DNA of 6,435 bases from an uncultured Eggerthellaceae bacterium (GTDB taxonomy: Bacteria > Actinomycetota > Coriobacteriia > Coriobacteriales > Eggerthellaceae), in contig CASTMW010000084.1 of assembly GCA_949450265.1 (NCBI GenBank), forward strand, positions 1-6,435, read 5' to 3'. Shown one piece after another: positions 1 through 5,706 of this stretch. A model generated the notes under the pieces. The model made no database searches. It had not been told where the DNA came from and worked only from the letters and a program-made list of their open reading frames with translations. The number at the start of each line of letters is the position of its first letter. Position 1 is the first letter of the stretch. A program made the position numbers and the translations under genes.

Positions 1-2
1 CG

Positions 3-1268
3 GTTCTCGGCACCGACATCGCCTTAGCACTGGCCACCTCATCGGTGCGCATCTTCGCTCCCATCCCTGGCACCAATTACGTAGGCATCGAAGTGCCGAA
101 CGCTCATCGTGAGACGGTGTACCTCTCCGAGGTGCTGGAAGACGCGCCTGCCGGACCGCTCCAGATCGCCATCGGTAAGGATGTGGAAGGCGAGTCCATT
201 GTGTCCGATCTGGCCAAGATGCCGCACCTGCTGATCGGTGGCACCACCGGTTCGGGCAAGTCGGTGTCGGTCAATGCCATGATCATGTCCATCCTCATGC
301 GCGCCACGCCCGCCGAGGTGCGCTTCATCATGATCGATCCGAAACGCGTAGAGTTCACGCCCTACAACGGCATCCCGCATCTGTATGCGCCCGTGGTCAC
401 CGAACCGCGCGAAGCGGCCGGTGCCCTTGCGTGGGGCGTGGCCGAGATGGAGCGGCGCCTCAAGGTGATGAGCGCGGCCGGGGTGCGCAACATCGGTCAG
501 TACAACCAGAAGGCGGCCAAGGGAACGTTGCCGGTCGAAGAGGGCGCCGAGCCGCCGAAGCAGATGCCCTACATCGTCATCATCATCGACGAGCTGGCCG
601 ATCTCATGATGGCGGTGGGCAAGGAGGTCGAGTTTTCCATCTGCCGCATCGCTCAGCTCGCGCGTGCCGCTGGCATCCATCTGATCGTAGCCACGCAGCG
701 CCCCTCCACGAACGTGGTCACGGGCCTCATCAAATCCAATATCACCAATCGTATCGCCTTCAACGTCGCTTCGGGCATCGATTCGCGCGTCATCATCGAC
801 ACGACGGGCGCCGAGGACCTGATCGGATTGGGGGACTTGCTGCTGTCGAAGCCCGAATACGCCAAGCCCATGCGCATCCAGGGATGCTTCGTTTCCGAAG
901 ACGAGATAGAGGCCGTGGTGGAGAAGGTGAAGGAGCAAGGAGAGCCCGAGTACCATCACGAGATCCTGCAGACCAACATCCAGACCATCGGCGCCACTGA
1001 CCCGCACGGTGGGTCTTCCTCATCCGATGACGACCCGCTGCTCTGGGAAGCGGCTGAGATCGTCACATCAACCGGCATGGGGTCGACATCCAACATTCAA
1101 CGTCGTTTGAAGGTGGGTTATGCTCGCGCAGGACGTATAATGGACCAGTTGGAAGAGAAGGGGATCGTCGGTCCGGCGAATGGGTCGAAGCCCCGTGAAG
1201 TACTTATCGACGAACTGGAGCTGGAAACAGTGAAGGCTTTCGAAGGGCGCGACGCAGAGGGCGCATAG
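3..1268 (+). CDS. ftsK: FtsK/SpoIIIE DNA translocase, 3' part (start outside window)
   Basis: This is the C-terminal motor of the septal ATP-driven DNA pump that moves chromosome ends through the closing septum. The reading frame is open from the first bases, and the residues before the GTG at 45 (DIALALATSSVRIFAPIPG) already match the family, so the gene begins upstream. Counting from codon 3: Walker A GGTTGSGKS at residues 79-87 (237-263), Walker B strand IVIIIDELADL around 191-201 with Asp196 and Glu197, and the family signature ATQRPS at 690-707. An acidic/Ser linker (SSSSDDD) then leads to the C-terminal winged-helix gamma domain (about 1032-1220, with the family pattern STSNIQRRLKVGYARAGRIMD). 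In the family this domain reads the polar KOPS signals. The visible 421 residues are intact. The N-terminal membrane domain lies outside the window. The rodZ-like gene follows after 24 bp, so co-transcription is likely. Confidence 0.97.
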   Translation, partial: VLGTDIALALATSSVRIFAPIPGTNYVGIEVPNAHRETVYLSEVLEDAPAGPLQIAIGKDVEGESIVSDLAKMPHLLIGGTTGSGKSVSVNAMIMSILMRATPAEVRFIMIDPKRVEFTPYNGIPHLYAPVVTEPREAAGALAWGVAEMERRLKVMSAAGVRNIGQYNQKAAKGTLPVEEGAEPPKQMPYIVIIIDELADLMMAVGKEVEFSICRIAQLARAAGIHLIVATQRPSTNVVTGLIKSNITNRIAFNVASGIDSRVIIDTTGAEDLIGLGDLLLSKPEYAKPMRIQGCFVSEDEIEAVVEKVKEQGEPEYHHEILQTNIQTIGATDPHGGSSSSDDDPLLWEAAEIVTSTGMGSTSNIQRRLKVGYARAGRIMDQLEEKGIVGPANGSKPREVLIDELELETVKAFEGRDAEGA

Positions 1269-1278
1269 CCATCCGGAG

Positions 1279-1286
1279 AAGGAGGG
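1279..1286 (+). promoter_or_regulatory. Strong Shine-Dalgarno deciding the TTG start of the rodZ-like gene
   Basis: AAGGAGGG lies 6 nt before the TTG at 1293. It is a near-perfect anti-16S match. No ATG or GTG in the same frame lies at a suitable distance, so the site fixes the TTG as the start. Confidence 0.8.
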
Positions 1287-1292
1287 CGGGCT

Positions 1293-2354
1293 TTGCCCAG
1301 GCAGGATTCATACGGACGTATATTGAGGGATGCCCGGGAACGCGAGGGCTACGATCTCACCACGATGGCTCGCAGGCTGCATATCCGCCCTGATATCCTC
1401 CGCGCCATCGAAGAATGCGACTTCGACCGCATGCCAGCGCAGGGATACACGCGCAATATGATCAGAGCGTATGCGCGGGCGGTTGGGCTCGATCAGAATC
1501 GCATCTCCGGCATGTACCAAGATGCCGTCCATCTTCATGAAACAGGGCGCAGCCGTGCTGGGAGCCGCGACGACGATGGCCGCCGCCCGCGCTCTTCGCG
1601 TCCTTCCAGTCAGCGTTCCGATCGGGGACGCTCCCGTGCGCTCACCTCCGATCGCACCCTGCGATCCTCGCGCGAGAGCGGCCGTTCTGCGCGGCGGGAG
1701 CAAGGCTATGGGTACGTGGGCGAGTCACGGTCCACTGCGCGCGCGGCCACCCCAGGCGGCTTCCCGAGCATCTACAGCGATCCGCGTGGAGCCGGGCGTT
1801 CGCTGCCCAGCCTTCCCATCTGGATCATCATCGCCGTGGTGGTCATCGCCATCATTATTGTGCTCATCGTGCTGTTCAATGGTAACAAGCAATCGGTCGA
1901 AGAGGTTCCCGACATTCCCATTTCAGGCTTCTCGGACACCTCGAACCCTGAGGGTGAGGCCAGCACTGATGTGACCGATCAGCCGCCGACGAGTGCCAAG
2001 GTGACCTTTAGCGTGGAGGCGGGCGGTCGCTCCTGGGTAGAGATCGTCGAGGACGATTCTACCGTGCTCTCCGAAGTGATAAGCGGCCCGTATACCGAGG
2101 ACTTCGACGTGGAGGGCACGCTCACTGTGCGCACTGCCAATCCTGACCCTATCAGCTTGAAGGTCGATGACGTCGATGTGCAACTCACGCGGCAAAGCGG
2201 CACGGAATACTATGTGTACACGGTCGATTTCGATGAGATCCTGCGCGATTGGGAGGAACAGCACGGAGGCTCTTCATCGTCGAGCGCCTCATCGTCTTCA
2301 GGCTCGTTCAGCTCGTCGCGTTCCAGCTCATCCGCATCGTCAACATCGACGTAA
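1293..2354 (+). CDS. RodZ-like membrane-anchored helix-turn-helix protein
   Basis: This 353-residue protein has RodZ architecture and is probably a cytoskeleton or cell-shape factor. An N-terminal HTH_25/Xre-like domain spans residues 7-75, with the RodZ-type start GRILRDAREREGYDL and the segment RRLHIRPDILRAIEECDFDRMP. A low-complexity Arg/Ser linker covers about 86-150. A single transmembrane helix covers about 174-195 (PIWIIIAVVVIAIIIVLIVL). A beta-rich domain resembling the RodZ C-terminal DUF4115 fold covers about 235-300 (SWVEIVEDDSTVLSE). The last 28 residues are almost pure Ser. In known RodZ the HTH is cytoplasmic and contacts MreB, and the C-terminus is outside; I infer the same topology. 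RodZ-like genes (ymfM in Bacillus) commonly sit beside pgsA, cinA and recA, which supports the call. The start is a TTG with an excellent ribosome binding site. The Arg/Ser linker and Ser tail are the unusual parts. MreB dependence is not shown here. Confidence 0.85.
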   Translation: MPRQDSYGRILRDAREREGYDLTTMARRLHIRPDILRAIEECDFDRMPAQGYTRNMIRAYARAVGLDQNRISGMYQDAVHLHETGRSRAGSRDDDGRRPRSSRPSSQRSDRGRSRALTSDRTLRSSRESGRSARREQGYGYVGESRSTARAATPGGFPSIYSDPRGAGRSLPSLPIWIIIAVVVIAIIIVLIVLFNGNKQSVEEVPDIPISGFSDTSNPEGEASTDVTDQPPTSAKVTFSVEAGGRSWVEIVEDDSTVLSEVISGPYTEDFDVEGTLTVRTANPDPISLKVDDVDVQLTRQSGTEYYVYTVDFDEILRDWEEQHGGSSSSSASSSSGSFSSSRSSSSASSTST

Positions 2355-2394
2355 CGGTGCGAATATCGTCTGAACATGACGGCGCGAACGGCGC

Positions 2395-2414
2395 ACGATA
2401 GCAAACGATAGCAA
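2395..2414 (+). repeat. Perfect tandem repeat of a 10-mer between the rodZ-like gene and yajQ
   Basis: ACGATAGCAA occurs twice head to tail (2395-2404 and 2405-2414) within the 111-bp gap 2355-2465. The first copy's ACGATA is also the reverse complement of TATCGT at 2364-2369. I see no -35/-10 pair or T-tract in this gap. The repeat may be a recent slippage duplication or a protein-binding site, and nothing decides between these. Confidence 0.6.
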
Positions 2415-2454
2415 TGAACAGCGCGGCCACGGCGCAAGATGTGGCTCACATCGC

Positions 2455-2461
2455 AAGGAGA
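2455..2461 (+). promoter_or_regulatory. Shine-Dalgarno deciding the yajQ start
   Basis: AAGGAGA ends 4 nt before the ATG at 2466. It supports that codon over the in-frame ATG at 2439, which has no ribosome binding site and would add nine residues unlike the family. Confidence 0.75.
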
Positions 2462-2465
2462 CAAG

Positions 2466-2963
2466 ATGGCCAAGGAGAACAGTTTCGATATCGTCAGCCA
2501 GGTGGACATGCAGGAGGTCGACAATGCTTTCCAGCAGGCGCGCAAGGAGCTGACGCAGCGCTACGACCTGAAGGATTCGAACGCAAAGGTAGAGCTTGAC
2601 AAGCAGAAGCATGAGATGACGGTCGAAGCGCCTTCCGATTTCGTTGCGGGGCAGGTCATCGACATCATCTCATCGAAGCTGGTACGCCGTGGCATTGAGC
2701 TCGGTGCCGTGCAGTGGGGCGATCCTCAGAGTATCTCGGGCGGAAATGTGCGCCGCGAAGGCCACATCATCAGCGGCATCGACAAAGATACCCTCACCGC
2801 CATCAACAAGGATCTGAAGGCGCTGAAGTTGAAGATCAAGACGCAGATCGAAGGCGACAAGATCCGCGTGTCGTCGCAGTCGCGTGATACGTTGCAAGAT
2901 GTCATCGCGCATCTGCGCGAAGCCGATTTTGGCCAACCGCTCCAATTCGTGAACTATCGCTAG
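2466..2963 (+). CDS. yajQ: YajQ family cyclic-di-GMP/nucleotide-binding protein (UPF0234)
   Basis: This is a 165-residue cytoplasmic protein, the usual YajQ length of about 163. The family signature is complete: an N-terminal NSFDIVSQVDMQEVDNAF strand-helix, RYDLKDSNAKVEL, the central block KLVRRGIELGAVQWGD, and the C-terminal DKIRVSSQSRDTLQDVI and FGQPLQFVNYR end. YajQ folds as two RNP-like domains. Characterised members bind nucleotides, and the Xanthomonas homologue binds cyclic di-GMP and acts with a transcription factor. The ligand in this organism is unknown. The gene starts 111 bp after the rodZ-like stop and ends 22 bp before the rimO ATG, so it is probably in the same transcript. I see no dedicated promoter. 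No lesions are visible. Confidence 0.95.
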   Translation: MAKENSFDIVSQVDMQEVDNAFQQARKELTQRYDLKDSNAKVELDKQKHEMTVEAPSDFVAGQVIDIISSKLVRRGIELGAVQWGDPQSISGGNVRREGHIISGIDKDTLTAINKDLKALKLKIKTQIEGDKIRVSSQSRDTLQDVIAHLREADFGQPLQFVNYR

Positions 2964-2985
2964 GGCAAGCGCATTGGAACAGATA

Positions 2986-4274
2986 ATGCGAGGGAGCGTG
3001 TGCCTATGCACGCTGGGCTGCGCGAAGAACGAGGTCGATTCCGAGAAGATGCGTGCACGCCTGGCGGATGCCGGGTTCGCTCTGTGCGATGATGCCGCAT
3101 CCGCCGATGTCGTCATCGTGAACACCTGCTCGTTCATCCAAGCTGCTACCGAAGAGAGCATCCAGGCGGTGCTCGAAGCGTTCGATCTGCCGAAAGTGGA
3201 GCAGGGAGAGGCTGCGGTGGTGGTAGCGGGGTGCATGCCCGCCCGCTATGGCGATGAACTGGCGGCCGAGCTTCCCGAAGCTGCGGCATTCGTGCCTTGC
3301 GCTGATGAAGCGCATATCGTGGATGCGGTGGAGCGAGCGCTACCACCAGGGGCTGGAACTGGCACGCAGGGGTTCGCAGCACCGACACAGGAGCAGGCGC
3401 CATCAGCCGCCTTCGCCTATGTGAAGATATCCGATGGGTGCGATCGGCAATGTTCGTATTGCACCATCCCTGCCATCAGGGGATCGTATCGGAGCTTTCC
3501 TTTCGAGGATGTCGCATGCGATGTGCGGTCTAAGGTGGAAGCAGGCGTGCGCGAGATCGTGCTGATAGCACAGGACACGGGCCGTTGGGGCGATGACTTG
3601 GCCGACGAGCACGACCTTCCATGGTTGTTGGGCACGTTGGCCGAGGCGCATCCCGAAACGCTCTTCCGTGTCATGTACCTCCAGCCCGATGGTGTCACCG
3701 ATCGCCTGCTTGCGGTCATTGCCGCGCATGACAATATCGCATCGTATCTGGACATACCGATCCAGCCATGCGCAGGCGAGGCGATCGCGCCAGCTTCGAG
3801 GCCCTTGTCGCGCACATCCGCGACGTCGTGCCGGATGTCACCGTGCGCACGACCCTCATCGCAGGCTTTCCGGGTGAGACCGAAGAGCAATTCGATGAGC
3901 TCGTGGATTTCGCGACATCAGGATGCTTCGACTATGTTGGCGTCTTTCCTTATTCGCGTGAAGAGGGAACGCCCGCGTTCGATCTGGCAGGCCAGCTCTC
4001 CGAGGACGAGAAGGCCTTCCGCGCGCAGGTGGTGCGCGATGCGGCCGATGCAGCCAGCGCGCTCTCGGTGGCGCAGCGCAAAGGAACGATCCAGCGCGTA
4101 TTGGTGGAAGGTGCTGAAGAGGATGGTCAGCTGGTCGGTCGTACGCAGCAGCAGGCTCCAGAGGTCGACGGCGTCACCTTTGTGGATGCTGGGCATCCAG
4201 GCGATGTGGTCGAGGTGCTGATCGAGGACACGTTGCTCTATGACATGGAAGGTTCGGTGGAACATGGAGCATGA
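2986..4274 (+). pseudogene. rimO: Ribosomal protein S12 methylthiotransferase RimO, frameshifted by a ~25-bp deletion
   Basis: RimO is a radical-SAM enzyme that methylthiolates an Asp of ribosomal protein S12. From ATG 2986 the first frame carries the N-terminal UPF0004 domain with Cys12 (TLGCAKNEVDSE), Cys48 (VNTCSF) and Cys83 (AGCMPARYG) for the auxiliary cluster. It then has the radical-SAM CX3CX2C at Cys152, Cys156 and Cys159 (DGCDRQCSYC) and runs to SYLDIPIQ at 3765. The match then moves to another frame at 3768: MRRRGDRASFEALV, TLIAGFPGETEEQFDE, and a C-terminal TRAM domain ending at 4274. Family members read roughly PIQHASDRVLKAM here, so nine residues (27 nt) are expected between Gln and Met, but only 2 nt remain. 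Restoring 25 nt gives 437 residues, a normal RimO length. As written, the first frame runs off-family to the stop at 4219-4221. The product would lack half the barrel and TRAM and is probably inactive. There is no second lesion, so the event is recent or an assembly error. The TTG at 2974 is an alternative start. Confidence 0.88.
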
Positions 4275-5433
4275 CGGCGCGCGAAGGAGCCAACTGCTGA
4301 CACCGGCAAACATCGTGACGCTGGCGCGCATCTGCTTGGTCCCTGTCTTCGTGGCTGCACTACTCAGCCCGTGGCCCGAATGGCTGGGGCTGCACGACAT
4401 CATCAACGACGAGACGAAATCGCTCGTGGCTGCAGCAGTGTTCATCTTTATCTCATGTACCGATTGGCTTGACGGATACTTGGCGCGCAAGCGTGATGAG
4501 GTGACGGACTTTGGCAAGTTCGTCGATCCGCTGGCCGACAAGATATTGGTGGCGGCAGCGCTACTTGCACTGGTGCAGCTCCAGGTGCTCCCGTCGTGGC
4601 CGGTCCTCATCATCTTGGGCAGGGAGTTCATCGTCTCTGGGGTGCGCATGATCGCAGCCAGCAAGAACGAGGTGATCGCAGCCAGCTGGTATGGGAAGGC
4701 GAAGACAGTGGCGCAGATCGTGGCCATCGTGATGTTCCTGGTGAAGGATAGCCTGTACCTGCCGAATGTCGACTACGCCATCCATAACCCGCTCTATGTC
4801 CTCTCGTGGCTGGCCATGCTCGTGGCGCTGGCACTGACCATCATCTCCATGCTCGATTACATCGCGAAGGCGCGCCATCTGCTCGGCTTCCGCACCGCAG
4901 CAGGTGCCGATCCGGCGGCATCGACGGCGGTCGTGCCCGATGATGCATGCTTGCAGCGATCGGCAGATAAAGTGATACGGCAGGCGCAGGAGCGAAAGCT
5001 GACGATCGGTACGGCTGAGAGCCTTACCGGAGGCATGGTCAGCAGCTTGCTCACCTCGGTGCCGGGCAGCTCTGCGGTGGTGCGTGGCGGCATCGCAAGC
5101 TATGCGGCGGAGGTGAAGGCTGATATCTTAGGGGTCGATCCGGATCTCCTGCGTGCCGAGGGGGCGGTGAACGCGCCGACCGCCATCCAGATGGCCTGCG
5201 GCGCCCGTAAGGTGCTCGATGCCGATATCGCCGTGTCAGCCACGGGCATCGCGGGACCCACCGGTGCTGAACCGGACAAGCCGGTGGGCACTGTTTGGCT
5301 CGGTGTCAGCGTAGGCGATGCCTCCGTTGCCGAAGAAGCCCATTTCAAGGGCGATCGCGATGCGGTGCGGCGGCACGCTGCCCATCATGCGCTGGAATTG
5401 TTGCACGACGCCATCGCGCGCTATCCTCGTTGA
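4264..5433 (+). CDS. pgsA: Fusion of PgsA phosphatidylglycerophosphate synthase and CinA-type nicotinamide-nucleotide amidase
   Basis: This single 389-residue ORF carries two enzymes. Residues 1-200 are a polytopic CDP-alcohol phosphatidyltransferase. It begins LLTPANIVTLARI and has the full catalytic pattern DX2DGX2ARX8GX3DX3D at 67-92 (Asp67, Asp70, Gly71, Ala74, Arg75, Gly84, Asp88, Asp92), with hydrophobic helices before and after. This fits PgsA, which makes phosphatidylglycerophosphate from CDP-diacylglycerol and glycerol-3-phosphate. After an Ala/Pro linker (about 208-226) comes a complete CinA C-terminal domain, about 228-385. It has AESLTGG at 251-257 (candidate nucleophile Ser253), VVRGGIASY, and TGIAGPTG...KPVGTVW at 327-345. 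Such domains (PncC) deamidate NMN to nicotinate mononucleotide. The N-terminal MoCF-like domain of full-length CinA is absent. ATG 4264 overlaps the rimO end by 11 nt; ATG 4240 in the same frame adds eight residues and is possible. pgsA and cinA are commonly adjacent before recA, so a gene fusion is plausible. With six helices, the amidase would face the cytosol. Confidence 0.9.
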   Translation: MEHDGARRSQLLTPANIVTLARICLVPVFVAALLSPWPEWLGLHDIINDETKSLVAAAVFIFISCTDWLDGYLARKRDEVTDFGKFVDPLADKILVAAALLALVQLQVLPSWPVLIILGREFIVSGVRMIAASKNEVIAASWYGKAKTVAQIVAIVMFLVKDSLYLPNVDYAIHNPLYVLSWLAMLVALALTIISMLDYIAKARHLLGFRTAAGADPAASTAVVPDDACLQRSADKVIRQAQERKLTIGTAESLTGGMVSSLLTSVPGSSAVVRGGIASYAAEVKADILGVDPDLLRAEGAVNAPTAIQMACGARKVLDADIAVSATGIAGPTGAEPDKPVGTVWLGVSVGDASVAEEAHFKGDRDAVRRHAAHHALELLHDAIARYPR

Positions 5434-5436
5434 TCC

Positions 5437-5452
5437 GATACGGATGCGTATC
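5437..5452 (+). other. Small stem-loop just after the pgsA-cinA stop
   Basis: GATACG and CGTATC form a perfect 6-bp stem with a 4-nt GATG loop, starting 3 nt after the stop codon. There is no T-tract after it, so it does not look like a standard intrinsic terminator. It could protect the 3' end of the transcript or be chance. The rest of 5434-5630 shows no convincing gene. Confidence 0.3.
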
Positions 5453-5630
5453 AGATGCGCGCAAGATCGGTGTCAGAAGGAGCGTGCGAACGGAGAGATC
5501 TCGCACCTGATGCAGATCAGGAATACGCTTGCGAAGGGTGCGCTCGACGAAGCCAGATATGACGCAGATAGGCTAGATGCGCACGCTACTATAAGGGCAA
5601 GGGTATGACCGCAGCGCTGTAAAAGAGCCC

Positions 5631-5660
5631 TTGACATTCAAACAAATGTTCGCATATCAT
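5631..5660 (+). promoter_or_regulatory. recA promoter (TTGACA, 18-nt spacer, TATCAT)
   Basis: A perfect -35 hexamer TTGACA at 5631-5636 is followed by TATCAT (5 of 6 to the sigma-A -10 consensus) at 5655-5660. Transcription would start near 5667, giving a leader of about 40 nt before the recA ATG. This gives recA its own promoter independent of the upstream cluster. Confidence 0.75.
5638..5653 (+). promoter_or_regulatory. LexA-type SOS box in the recA promoter spacer
   Basis: TCAAACAAATGTTCGC matches the Gram-positive/actinobacterial LexA operator pattern (CGAAC, four bases, GTTCG) at 13 of the 14 core positions; only the first G of the left half is A. It lies between the -35 and -10 hexamers, so bound LexA would block RNA polymerase. 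RecA normally triggers LexA self-cleavage, so this predicts SOS-induced autoregulation of recA. LexA itself is not in the window. Confidence 0.75.
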
Positions 5661-5672
5661 AGGCATGCGAAC
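5648..5672 (+). repeat. 8-bp perfect inverted repeat spanning the recA -10 region
   Basis: GTTCGCAT at 5648-5655 is exactly reverse-complementary to ATGCGAAC at 5665-5672, with 9 nt between. The left arm is the right half of the LexA-like box, and the right arm carries another GAAC half-site at the predicted transcription start. It may be an additional operator half-site, or chance similarity of SOS half-sites. Confidence 0.55.
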
Positions 5673-5706
5673 GCACACAAGACGCACTACACGCAAGGAG
5701 CATAGC

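Noticed and set aside
45..47. GTG as the ftsK start
   Set aside because: The frame is open upstream and the preceding residues are family-conserved, so this is an internal valine and the true start is outside the window.
39..1007. 322-codon open frame on the - strand opposite ftsK
   Set aside because: It is the exact antisense of an intact, highly conserved ATPase; its product is His/Asp/Arg-biased with no recognisable domain, as expected for a high-GC shadow frame.
2439..2465. Upstream ATG for yajQ
   Set aside because: It has no ribosome binding site and would add residues not in the family; ATG 2466 has AAGGAGA and gives the standard length.
3760..3775. Programmed ribosomal frameshift joining the two rimO frames
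   Set aside because: There is no slippery heptamer at the junction, and joining the frames would still leave out about nine conserved residues, so a deletion explains it better.
3918..4727. 269-codon - strand frame across the end of rimO and start of pgsA-cinA
   Set aside because: It overlaps two genes with clear domain matches and has low-complexity Ser/Thr-rich content typical of an antisense shadow.
5484..5506. GTGCGA/TCGCAC hairpin with the inner GAGATCTC palindrome
   Set aside because: The stem is short, the loop is 11 nt and no T-run follows; short palindromes of this kind are expected by chance in GC-rich DNA.
5510..5608. Possible 32-codon ORF between pgsA-cinA and recA
   Set aside because: There is no Shine-Dalgarno at proper spacing (the nearest GGAGA is 12 nt away or more), no recognisable motif, and the frame is simply the continuation of a shadow frame from inside the upstream gene.
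5593..5632. AAGGGC/GCCCTT inverted pair before the recA promoter as a terminator
   Set aside because: A 6-bp stem with a 28-nt loop and no T-tract is too weak, and its right arm overlaps the -35 hexamer.
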